DNA of 15,656 nt, from positions 1 through 15,656 of the forward strand of contig JAHFIE010000025.1 in the NCBI GenBank assembly GCA_023246565.1, read 5' to 3'. Below the pieces are notes generated by a model that was given only the letters and a program-made list of their open reading frames with translations, was not told the DNA's origin and searched no databases. The translations under genes were made by a program, and so were the position numbers. Shown in pieces: positions 6,525 through 13,031 of this stretch. The DNA comes from Candidatus Magasanikiibacteriota bacterium. Its GTDB lineage: Bacteria; Patescibacteriota; Patescibacteriia; Magasanikbacterales; UBA922. Position 1 is the first letter of the stretch, and each line of letters opens with the position of its first letter.

Positions 6525-7391
6525 ATGGATCTATCAATTATTACCGTAACCTGGAATTCAAAAGCCTTTATTGGCGAACAGATACGTTCAGTTCAATCAG
6601 CTGCTCGGACAATTGAGATTGAACAGATTATTGTGGATAATGCATCGAATGATGGTACTGTTGATGATATTCGAGCTCATTTTTCTTTTGTCCAGCTCAT
6701 AACCAATGATACAAATCGTGGTTTTTCTGCTGCGAATAATCAGGCACTCAAATACGCGAGCGGTAAATTTTTATTATTTTTAAACCCAGATGTGCGACTC
6801 GAGCCTGGTAGTCTTGATACGATTGTAGCTTGGTTTAAGAATAATCCTCAGTGTGGTTTGGTCAGTCCTAGATTATTGGATGAATTTGGTAAAGGTAACC
6901 CAGATGCCAAACCCCGCCGATTGCCCACACTCTTTGATCAATTGATGATTATTTTTAAAGTTAATCATGTTTTTCCTGGACTTTTGAATCATTATCTGAT
7001 GAAAGATTTTGATCCAGACCTTGAACAAGAGGTTGATTCGGTTCGTGGTTCGTTTATGCTCATACGTCATGAAATTGTTGATCAACTTGGCTGGGCCTTT
7101 GATCCTCGATATTTTTTTTGGTTCGAAGACGTGGATACGTGTCGCGAAGTACAACGTCTCGGATATAGTATTATGTATACTCCGATTATTTCAGCAATTG
7201 ATTATGTTGGCCAGAGTTTTAAACAACGTCCCACAGTCTGGAAGCAAAAACAATTTACCAAAAGCATGGTTACGTATTTTAAAAAATGGGAACCGTGGTA
7301 TGTATGGATACTTATTGCGTTAGCGCGACCAGTTGGTATTGGTTTAGCCTGGTTCGCCGAGAAAATAAACGATTTAAAAAATAAGGTATGA
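6525..7391 (+). CDS. GT2 glycosyltransferase, rhamnosyltransferase (WbbL)-like
   Basis: A 288-residue cytosolic GT-A fold enzyme. The N-terminus 'LSIITVTWNSKAFI' and 'IIVDNASNDGT' form the nucleotide-binding half. N87-P88-D89-V90 is the DXD-equivalent, 'VRGSFMLIRHEI' the acceptor-side strand, and 'FFWFEDVDTC' (E201-D202) holds the catalytic base region. These features are those of WbbL-type enzymes that use dTDP-rhamnose or related donors. The position where such enzymes usually carry a conserved His ('HxxGxS') reads 'IDYVGQS', with Asp226. The C-terminal 40 residues are amphipathic or weakly hydrophobic and may touch the membrane. It opens the run of four glycosyltransferases and overlaps the next by ATGA. 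No clear Shine-Dalgarno sequence precedes the ATG. Confidence 0.9.
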   Translation: MDLSIITVTWNSKAFIGEQIRSVQSAARTIEIEQIIVDNASNDGTVDDIRAHFSFVQLITNDTNRGFSAANNQALKYASGKFLLFLNPDVRLEPGSLDTIVAWFKNNPQCGLVSPRLLDEFGKGNPDAKPRRLPTLFDQLMIIFKVNHVFPGLLNHYLMKDFDPDLEQEVDSVRGSFMLIRHEIVDQLGWAFDPRYFFWFEDVDTCREVQRLGYSIMYTPIISAIDYVGQSFKQRPTVWKQKQFTKSMVTYFKKWEPWYVWILIALARPVGIGLAWFAEKINDLKNKV

Positions 7392-8413
7392 AATTATCGG
7401 TTCACTTGATAACGTGGAATGGGGGACAGTATATCCCTTTTTTATGTGCGTCTTTGAGAAATCAGACATATAAAGATTGGACATTATGTATACTCGATAA
7501 TCATTCAACTGACCACACCGTCGCGTTACTACAAAAAGAATTGATCAACTTTCCTGTTCAGAGTCGTCTCATGGTTAATGCAGATAATAAAGGTTTTGCC
7601 GGAGGGCATAATCAAGTATATGCTCAGACTGATTCAGAATATTTCCTTTTATTAAATCAGGATCTGTATATTGCTCCTGATTGTTTCGAAAAACTAATGG
7701 CTGCCATCGAAGGTGACCAACATCTTGCGGTCGTAAGTCCTCGATTACTACAATGGAATTTTTCGCGAATATCAGAAGATTTTGAGGCAAGTTTAACCAC
7801 GATCATTGATTCACTTGGTCTCCAGGTTTTACGAAATCGTCGGGTCATTGAAATCGGCGGTGGAAGTACATGGAAAGATAATGAGTCAAGTAGGGTATCT
7901 GTTTTTGGAGTTTCTGGTACTATGCCTCTTTTTCGTAGAGCTTCAATTAAAAATATTGCTTTTTCCGAACACGAGTTTTTTGACGCATCCTATGGTTCAT
8001 ACAAAGAAGACGTTGATCTTGCTTATCGTTTACAAGCTGCTGGTTTTGGCGCTGCAATAATTACTGGTGCCTACGCTTATCATGACCGTTCAGCAGCCGG
8101 TCCAAAAGAACTATCTGACACGGCTGCGATGAAGAATAAACAACAACAGTCGAGCTGGATACAATATCATAGTTATAAAAACCATCTCATGACGTTGTAT
8201 AAGAATGAATATTCGCAAAATTCCCTTCTTGATTTTCCTTGGATTTTTTGGTATGAATTAAAGAAGTTTGTTTGGTTTATGATTTTTAAACCGTCTGTTT
8301 TACGAGGTCTTGGAGAAATTTGGCGAGCGCGCAGAACATTGCATGCCAAAAGAATATATATCAAAAAACACCGTATGATTACCTGGCGAACAATAAGAAC
8401 GTGGTGGTTATGA
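7388..8413 (+). CDS. GT2 glycosyltransferase, WbbL-like
   Basis: A 341-residue GT2 enzyme. 'LSVHLITWNGGQYI' and 'CILDNHSTDHTV' mark the nucleotide-binding half, N90-Q91-D92-L93 replaces the usual NPD metal motif, 'FGVSGTMPLFRR' is the central strand, and 'YKEDVDLAYRLQAAGF' (E207-D208) the catalytic segment. Unlike the preceding enzyme it keeps the expected His in 'YHDRS' (H232). Compared with its neighbour it has an insert around residues 124-170 and a longer basic C-terminus (residues 280-341, rich in Lys, Arg and Trp), suited to membrane association. It overlaps the genes on both sides by four bases (ATGA), so translation is probably coupled. Donor and acceptor unknown; a dTDP-sugar donor is inferred from the neighbours. 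Confidence 0.9.
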   Translation: MKLSVHLITWNGGQYIPFLCASLRNQTYKDWTLCILDNHSTDHTVALLQKELINFPVQSRLMVNADNKGFAGGHNQVYAQTDSEYFLLLNQDLYIAPDCFEKLMAAIEGDQHLAVVSPRLLQWNFSRISEDFEASLTTIIDSLGLQVLRNRRVIEIGGGSTWKDNESSRVSVFGVSGTMPLFRRASIKNIAFSEHEFFDASYGSYKEDVDLAYRLQAAGFGAAIITGAYAYHDRSAAGPKELSDTAAMKNKQQQSSWIQYHSYKNHLMTLYKNEYSQNSLLDFPWIFWYELKKFVWFMIFKPSVLRGLGEIWRARRTLHAKRIYIKKHRMITWRTIRTWWL

Positions 8414-9240
8414 AAGATCTTACTATAGTCTTTGTCAATTTATTCATGAAAGAAGATATTATACGTGCTCTCCGTTCGGTCGAGCACGATCTTATTGACT
8501 GTCCTTTTGATGTCCAGATAACGGTCGCGGATAATTCAGAAAATAAAGACGGAATCAAAGAAGCAATTATTGCTGAATTTTCTTCAGTTTCCTATATTGA
8601 TTGTTATGGTAATATTGGTTTTGGCAGGGCTAACATGATTGGTTTTAAAGCTACGCCTGCCCGGTATTACTTTGCTCTTAACCGGGATACCATAATTCCT
8701 GACAACACAAAGACGATTGAACGACTAATACGGTTTATGGACAAACATCCTAAGATTGGCTGCATTGGTCCAAAATTATTGAACATGGATGGAACGTTAC
8801 AATATTCTTGTTATCGTTTTGATTGGCCTTCAATTCTTGTTAAGCCACTCAAACAAATTAACTGGGATCAAAAATACGCCTGGGTACGGCGGTATACTGA
8901 CCGTCTTTTAATGAAAGATTTTGATCATAATACTACGAAGCCTGTAGATTGGGTGCTTGGTGCTGCCATGATCGTGCGACAAGAAGTTATACAAGACATT
9001 GGTTGGTTTGATGAGCGTTATTTTGCATATCTTGAGGATTGTGATTGGTGCCGTACCATGTGGGAACATGGGTGGCCAGTTTATTATGTTCATGATATTG
9101 TAATTCAACATGCTCATGCTCGTGAATCAGCCAAGATTCCCGGGATCATACGAGCATTATGGAAAAATAAAACCGCTCGAATTCATTTGAAGAGTTGGTT
9201 TAGCTATATCTGGAAATGGCGTGGTCGATATCGATTTTAA
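8410..9240 (+). CDS. GT2 glycosyltransferase
   Basis: A 276-residue GT2 enzyme. I start it at the ATG at 8410, which overlaps the previous stop as ATGA and gives the normal 'MKDLTIVFVN' beginning; an upstream TTG in frame at 8320 would add 30 unsupported residues. Motifs are 'VADNSEN' (39-45), N91-R92-D93-T94 at the DXD position, 'WVLGAAMIVRQEVIQDIGWFDERYF' in the middle, E209-D210 in 'LEDCDWC', and histidines 234 and 236 in 'IQHAHARES'. The stretch 'LLMKDFD...VDWVLGAAM' closely parallels 'YLMKDFD...VDSVRGSFM' in the first enzyme of the run, so the two are probably tandem-duplication paralogues. Cytosolic with a basic C-terminus. Substrates unknown. Confidence 0.9.
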   Translation: MKDLTIVFVNLFMKEDIIRALRSVEHDLIDCPFDVQITVADNSENKDGIKEAIIAEFSSVSYIDCYGNIGFGRANMIGFKATPARYYFALNRDTIIPDNTKTIERLIRFMDKHPKIGCIGPKLLNMDGTLQYSCYRFDWPSILVKPLKQINWDQKYAWVRRYTDRLLMKDFDHNTTKPVDWVLGAAMIVRQEVIQDIGWFDERYFAYLEDCDWCRTMWEHGWPVYYVHDIVIQHAHARESAKIPGIIRALWKNKTARIHLKSWFSYIWKWRGRYRF

Positions 9241-9252
9241 TTGAGAGTATTT

Positions 9253-10347
9253 ATGCAACCAAAAATTGCGATTATTTATCTTTCGTTCCACTGTGAGCCC
9301 TACATGGACGATGTTGTTTCCTCGTTAAAAAAATTAACCTATCCGCATGATCGGATTGAGTTTGTCATTGTTGACAATCCTCATCCTGAATTTGGACCAT
9401 CAGTAAAATATATTGAAGAGAACATTATACCCCTTTCGGGCCTGAGTATTCCCCACGTAACCCTCCTTCCGCAAGAAACAAATCTTGGTTTTGGTGCTGG
9501 AAATAATGCTGGGGTACGGTGGGCATTGGATCATGGTTTTGATTATGTTTATTTTCATAATAATGATGGATTCATGGCAGCTAATTGTTTGGAGCCCATT
9601 GTCCAGGCAATGGAAAATAACCGGAAGATTGGAGCGGGTCAGTCACTGATGTTGTTGCATCCAGAAACCGAATTAATCAATAGTACGGGCAATGCATTTC
9701 ATTATTTGGGTTTTGGTTTTTGTAATGAATACCGTAAACCAATGAAAGATGTAAAACTTCTAGCACAAAAATCTGTAGCGTACGCGAGTGGGGCTGCATT
9801 ACTTATTCGTACGGAAACCATTCGTCGCTATGGTATGTGGGACAATGATTTTTGGATGTATCACGAAGATTTGGAATGGTCTTTTCGCCTTCGTTCCGTT
9901 GGGTATGATATTGTTATGGTTCGTGATTCGGTTTTTTATCATAAATATCAATTCAGTCGGAGTATTAGTAAGTTTTTTTGGATGGAACGTAATCGCTATG
10001 GCACTATGCTCATGTTTTTTCGTTGGCCAACATTGATCCTTCTTGCGCCAATGGCATTGGTGCTTGAATTTGGATTAATCTTATTTGCCGTGAAGGGTGG
10101 ATGGTGGCAAGAACGAAAAAAAGTGTATGCCTATTGGCTAAAAAAATCCAGTTGGCAATTGTGGCTGAAAAAACGTGCGTATATTCAATCAATTCGAAAG
10201 ATTCGCGATCGTGATCTTATGAATCTGGCAGTACCGGGAATTTATTTTCAAGATAAATCAACTGACAATCCATTGGTTAATTATGTGGGTAATCCGATTA
10301 TGACGGTATATTATTGGTTGGTTGTTAAGATCTTGATATGGTGGTAA
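9253..10347 (+). CDS. GT2 glycosyltransferase with C-terminal hydrophobic segment
   Basis: A 364-residue GT2 enzyme. The ATG at 9253 is chosen because a GAGAG at 9243-9247 sits at proper Shine-Dalgarno distance; an earlier TTG at 9241 abuts the previous stop and has no such support. Motifs are 'FVIVDNPHPEFG' (37-48), H102-N103-N104-D105-G106 at the DXD position, 'YASGAALLIRTETI', E205-D206 in 'YHEDLEWSFRL', and 'YHKYQFSRS' (229-237). Residues about 257-280 are strongly hydrophobic and likely insert in the membrane, followed by a basic tail of some 80 residues that is longer than in its neighbours. It is the last of the four glycosyltransferases. It may add to a lipid-linked acceptor; that is inference. 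Confidence 0.9.
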   Translation: MQPKIAIIYLSFHCEPYMDDVVSSLKKLTYPHDRIEFVIVDNPHPEFGPSVKYIEENIIPLSGLSIPHVTLLPQETNLGFGAGNNAGVRWALDHGFDYVYFHNNDGFMAANCLEPIVQAMENNRKIGAGQSLMLLHPETELINSTGNAFHYLGFGFCNEYRKPMKDVKLLAQKSVAYASGAALLIRTETIRRYGMWDNDFWMYHEDLEWSFRLRSVGYDIVMVRDSVFYHKYQFSRSISKFFWMERNRYGTMLMFFRWPTLILLAPMALVLEFGLILFAVKGGWWQERKKVYAYWLKKSSWQLWLKKRAYIQSIRKIRDRDLMNLAVPGIYFQDKSTDNPLVNYVGNPIMTVYYWLVVKILIWW

Positions 10348-10403
10348 AACATACGAAAAAAGACCCTGTACTCCGTATATGGTATATCTTGCTTATTGTA
10401 CTC

Positions 10404-10475
10404 ATTTAAATTAAACTATTCTTTTTTTACCTGCCAGATTACCGGACGGTCAAAAAAGAATAGTTTAATTTAAAT
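10404..10475. repeat. Long near-perfect inverted repeat (28-base arms, 16-base loop)
   Basis: The left arm 10404-10431 and right arm 10448-10475 are complementary at 27 of 28 positions; the single mismatch is T10428 against C10451. The arms are AT-rich and carry T7/A6 tracts, and each outer end is the palindrome ATTTAAAT. The loop at 10432-10447 contains CCGG. No T-tract follows the stem on either strand, so it is not a textbook terminator. It lies between the last glycosyltransferase and rmlA. It could act as a hairpin in mRNA, a DNA cruciform or a remnant of a small mobile element. Confidence 0.9.
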
Positions 10476-10497
10476 TTCCGGATTTTGCAGCCTGCTG

Positions 10498-10503
10498 TAC
10501 TAA
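10498..10503 (+). promoter_or_regulatory. Possible -10 element for rmlA
   Basis: TACTAA, directly preceded by TG, lies 11 bases before the rmlA ATG; a poor -35 match (TTTCCG, 10475-10480) is 17 bases upstream. If used, the transcript would be nearly leaderless. A weak call based on base pattern alone. Confidence 0.2.
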
Positions 10504-10514
10504 TTCTTATTAGT

Positions 10515-11603
10515 ATGAAACTTCGTAAAGCAATTTTGACCGGTGGTGGAAATGCAACCCGGCTTCACCCCATTACGACAACCATCAATAAACATCTGTT
10601 ACCGCTTGCCAACAAGCCTATGATTTTTCATGCTATAGAAAAAGCGGTTGAGGCAGGCATTACTGAAATTTTTATCAATGTTAATCCAGGAGAAAAAGAA
10701 TTACAACAATATATTGGTGATGGTGGCCATTGGGGTATCAAAATTACTTTTTTTGAACAAACTGGTGGACCTCAAGGTATTGCCCATGTTGTTCATGAAG
10801 CGCGTAATTTTATTGGTAATGAGCCTTTTTTGTTTTACTTATCAGATAATGTTCTCCTTGGCAGTCTTCTTGATGTTTGTAATGAATTTAATCATGGGCA
10901 TTATGATTGCATGCTTACGCTTTCGACGGTGCCTGATCCAGAGCGCTTTGGTGTTCCTATTTTTGATGCTGCCGGAACATTAATTGATGTCGAAGAAAAA
11001 CCAATCAATCCACCGAATAATTTCGCAGTCACGGGAATCTATTTGTATGGACCGAAAGTCTTTTTTGATGCGTTTGACCGTATCAAAAAAAGTGCTCGTG
11101 GGGAATATGAAATTTCAAGTATTCATTCACTCTTTCTTCGAGAAAAAAAACGAGTGGGGTATAAAGAAATCACTGGTTGGTGGAAGGATACGGGTAAAAC
11201 CAATGATCTATTAATCGCGAATCAACTTCTTCTTGATATCTTGCCTGAGTCTGATATGCCCAATCATGGGACCATTGATGACAATGCCCAACTACAGGGT
11301 TTGATTCGTGTGGGTGTGGGTACCCACATTGGTCCAGGAGTCAGTATTCAAGGACCAGTCATTATTGGAGAAAATTGTATTCTTACGAATTGTATTCTTG
11401 GTCCTCATGTGACGATTGGTCCAGGAACCGAGATTAATGGCGCGACGATTACCAATAGTATTATCTTGGACAATTGTGAGATTAATTGTCCAGAACGCGT
11501 AATTTCCAATAGTCTCATTGGAAAAAAAGTGATTATTCGTGAAGCGAAAAGTGATCGTGGAGGCAGTATGATTCTTGGTGATAAATCAATGATAGAATTA
11601 TAA
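10515..11603 (+). CDS. rmlA: Glucose-1-phosphate thymidylyltransferase, long (two-domain) type
   Basis: A 362-residue sugar-nucleotidyltransferase that would make dTDP-glucose from dTTP and glucose-1-phosphate, the first step for RmlB. I start at the ATG at 10515 ('MKLRKAILTGGG'); an in-frame TTG at 10485 adds ten implausible residues. The nucleotide-binding loop is at residues 10-21 and reads GGGNATRLHPIT, with Ala replacing the second Gly of the usual GxGTR. K26, D111 (in 'LSDN'), 'VEEKP' (159-163) and D225 in 'GWWKDTGK' are as in the long RmlA group. Residues about 255-345 are hexapeptide repeats of a left-handed beta helix. It stands apart from rmlB/rmlD by about 5 kb and its 3' end faces the minus-strand gene, 11 bases away. 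The substrate specificity (dTTP and Glc-1-P) is inferred from family and context. Confidence 0.85.
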   Translation: MKLRKAILTGGGNATRLHPITTTINKHLLPLANKPMIFHAIEKAVEAGITEIFINVNPGEKELQQYIGDGGHWGIKITFFEQTGGPQGIAHVVHEARNFIGNEPFLFYLSDNVLLGSLLDVCNEFNHGHYDCMLTLSTVPDPERFGVPIFDAAGTLIDVEEKPINPPNNFAVTGIYLYGPKVFFDAFDRIKKSARGEYEISSIHSLFLREKKRVGYKEITGWWKDTGKTNDLLIANQLLLDILPESDMPNHGTIDDNAQLQGLIRVGVGTHIGPGVSIQGPVIIGENCILTNCILGPHVTIGPGTEINGATITNSIILDNCEINCPERVISNSLIGKKVIIREAKSDRGGSMILGDKSMIEL

Positions 11604-11614
11604 TCTTCTGATAT

Positions 11615-12961
11615 TTAATAAGCTAAAGAAAAAATACCGGTTTGATTTGATCGAGTACCTACAATGTAGATACTACGATTTACTTGGTCCACATCAATCA
11701 TGGTGATATGAGTAAATTCAGCTAATGGTTGGCTCATGTAATATCCAGGATTAAATCCAATAAGTCTTTGGTCATTCGCAGTTACATTGACACCAAATTC
11801 ATCAAGAGCATGAATCGTGGTTATAGGCTCACTGCTGCGATTAAGAATCGACACTTTTCCCGAAGTATAAATGCTCGCCAATTCCCATGTTGACCAGGCC
11901 CACCATTCCCGTGTATTTGGTTGATAAAGGTATTCTATGGCAGGAATGATTCTTGATTCCTGTCCATCAGCATGTCGTATTACCACTAAAATTCCACCCG
12001 GAATCGAAAAAAGACTACGATTATCATTGGTATCAATAATACTATTGATTGGTTTTTCCACAGAAAATGCTGATGTAGTATCTGACGCGTCGAGGGTTGT
12101 TAATGTTTTATCTTTTACAACCCAGATTGTTTGTGTGGCATCAACAAACCAGATTGGATAAAGAAGGGAAGTAATGAGTGCTGGTGATCGATAAAGACTG
12201 ATACGTTTAAGATTTTTACCATCAGCCAAGTAAAGGTCAGCACCAGGTTGTGGTTTTGACCATTGGTACGTAATCGATGTACTTTCGTGTATATTTGATG
12301 TTTGTAGTGAAGGATCAACAAGACTGATAATACTCGTTTGCGTACTTTGCATTCCTGGAAGAATAATGGCAAATTGGTCATGAGCCGGTGCCATAGTTAT
12401 TTCAAAAGGTGTTTGTTTTGGGATTGTAAACAAAATATTTTCTTGTTTGCTTTCGAATGAAATTTTTTTAATCGCGGTTGATGTTGCTGATTTTATTACC
12501 GTCAAAAGTGAACGTGGTTCATTGGCCACGGTCCATATATGGGTAATATCGTCAAGATTAATGGTCTGTTCCAGACGCGGTTCAGTGTTTTTAAATAACG
12601 TGATGTTTTTAATAAAGGTTGTCTGATTTGAGAAAATACTCATGTCCTTTATCCAAGGACGATAACCATCACGTTCAATGCGAATGTGGTAATTACCCGG
12701 AGCTACATTAGCCAAACGAATGGGAATTTTTTTATGTATTAAAACATCATTGACATAGACCTGTACATCGACTGGTTGGACATCAATACTCAATACTCCA
12801 GTCGTTGCAATCCGATTGTTTGTCCAATCGTATCGAAAACCAGCTGTGTAAAGTATAACTAAGGGAGAAATGATAAAAAAAGAGGTAATGAGTACCCCCA
12901 TGATTATGATTCGATGCACGCGAGACAGTTTGAAGACTGTAGGACCTGAGCTATTCCCCAT
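11615..12961 (-). CDS. Membrane-anchored PEGA-domain protein
   Basis: A 448-residue protein and the only minus-strand gene. Residues 1-16 are cytosolic and basic, 17-40 form a single membrane anchor ('IIIMGVLITSFFIISPLVIL'), and a PEGA domain follows at about 56-120. The PEGA part is recognisable from 'GVLSIDVQPVDVQVYVNDVLI', 'LANVAPGNYHIRIERDGYRPW'. The remaining 320 residues alternate beta strands with 'WSKPQPGADLYL'- and 'NTREWWAWSTW'-like stretches and could be a beta-propeller. PEGA domains are surface-associated and often lie next to envelope genes. Role unknown, though an outside-facing structural or binding role is likely. It is divergent from murA, has its own strong promoter, and converges on rmlA with an 11-base gap and no visible terminator. 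Confidence 0.8.
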   Translation of the reverse strand: MGNSSGPTVFKLSRVHRIIIMGVLITSFFIISPLVILYTAGFRYDWTNNRIATTGVLSIDVQPVDVQVYVNDVLIHKKIPIRLANVAPGNYHIRIERDGYRPWIKDMSIFSNQTTFIKNITLFKNTEPRLEQTINLDDITHIWTVANEPRSLLTVIKSATSTAIKKISFESKQENILFTIPKQTPFEITMAPAHDQFAIILPGMQSTQTSIISLVDPSLQTSNIHESTSITYQWSKPQPGADLYLADGKNLKRISLYRSPALITSLLYPIWFVDATQTIWVVKDKTLTTLDASDTTSAFSVEKPINSIIDTNDNRSLFSIPGGILVVIRHADGQESRIIPAIEYLYQPNTREWWAWSTWELASIYTSGKVSILNRSSEPITTIHALDEFGVNVTANDQRLIGFNPGYYMSQPLAEFTHITMIDVDQVNRSIYIVGTRSNQTGIFSLAY

Positions 12962-12993
12962 AAGGAGTAGGTTTGCTTTATGGAGCTTAATTT

Positions 12994-13007
12994 AGTATCA
13001 TTATACT
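12994..13007. promoter_or_regulatory. Small inverted repeat overlapping divergent promoters
   Basis: AGTAT at 12994-12998 and ATACT at 13003-13007 are inverted around CATT. The sequence covers the minus-strand -10 (13000-13005) and the plus-strand -10 candidate (13002-13007). It is a possible operator or just the result of two AT-rich -10 boxes back to back. Confidence 0.3.
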
Positions 13008-13028
13008 GTAATTTTTGGTTGTTTTCAA
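13000..13028 (-). promoter_or_regulatory. Sigma70-type promoter for the PEGA gene
   Basis: Read on the minus strand, TTGAAA (13028-13023) and a perfect TATAAT (13005-13000) are separated by 17 bases. Transcription would begin near 12993, giving a leader of about 30 bases before the start codon at 12961. This is the best promoter in the window after that at 5320-5349. Confidence 0.7.
13002..13007 (+). promoter_or_regulatory. Candidate -10 element for murA
   Basis: TATACT lies 24 bases before the murA ATG. No good -35 box lies 15-19 bases upstream. It overlaps the minus-strand -10 of the PEGA gene, so the two polymerases would compete. Moderate to weak evidence. Confidence 0.35.
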
Positions 13029-13031
13029 CCT

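Noticed and set aside
8320..8409. Upstream TTG extension of the third glycosyltransferase
   Set aside because: It would overlap the preceding gene by 94 bases and adds residues unlike GT2 N-termini; the ATGA overlap at 8410 is a better start.
10404..10475. Reading the long inverted repeat as a standard intrinsic terminator
   Set aside because: The stem is AT-rich throughout and no T-run follows it on either strand, so the usual terminator pattern is missing.
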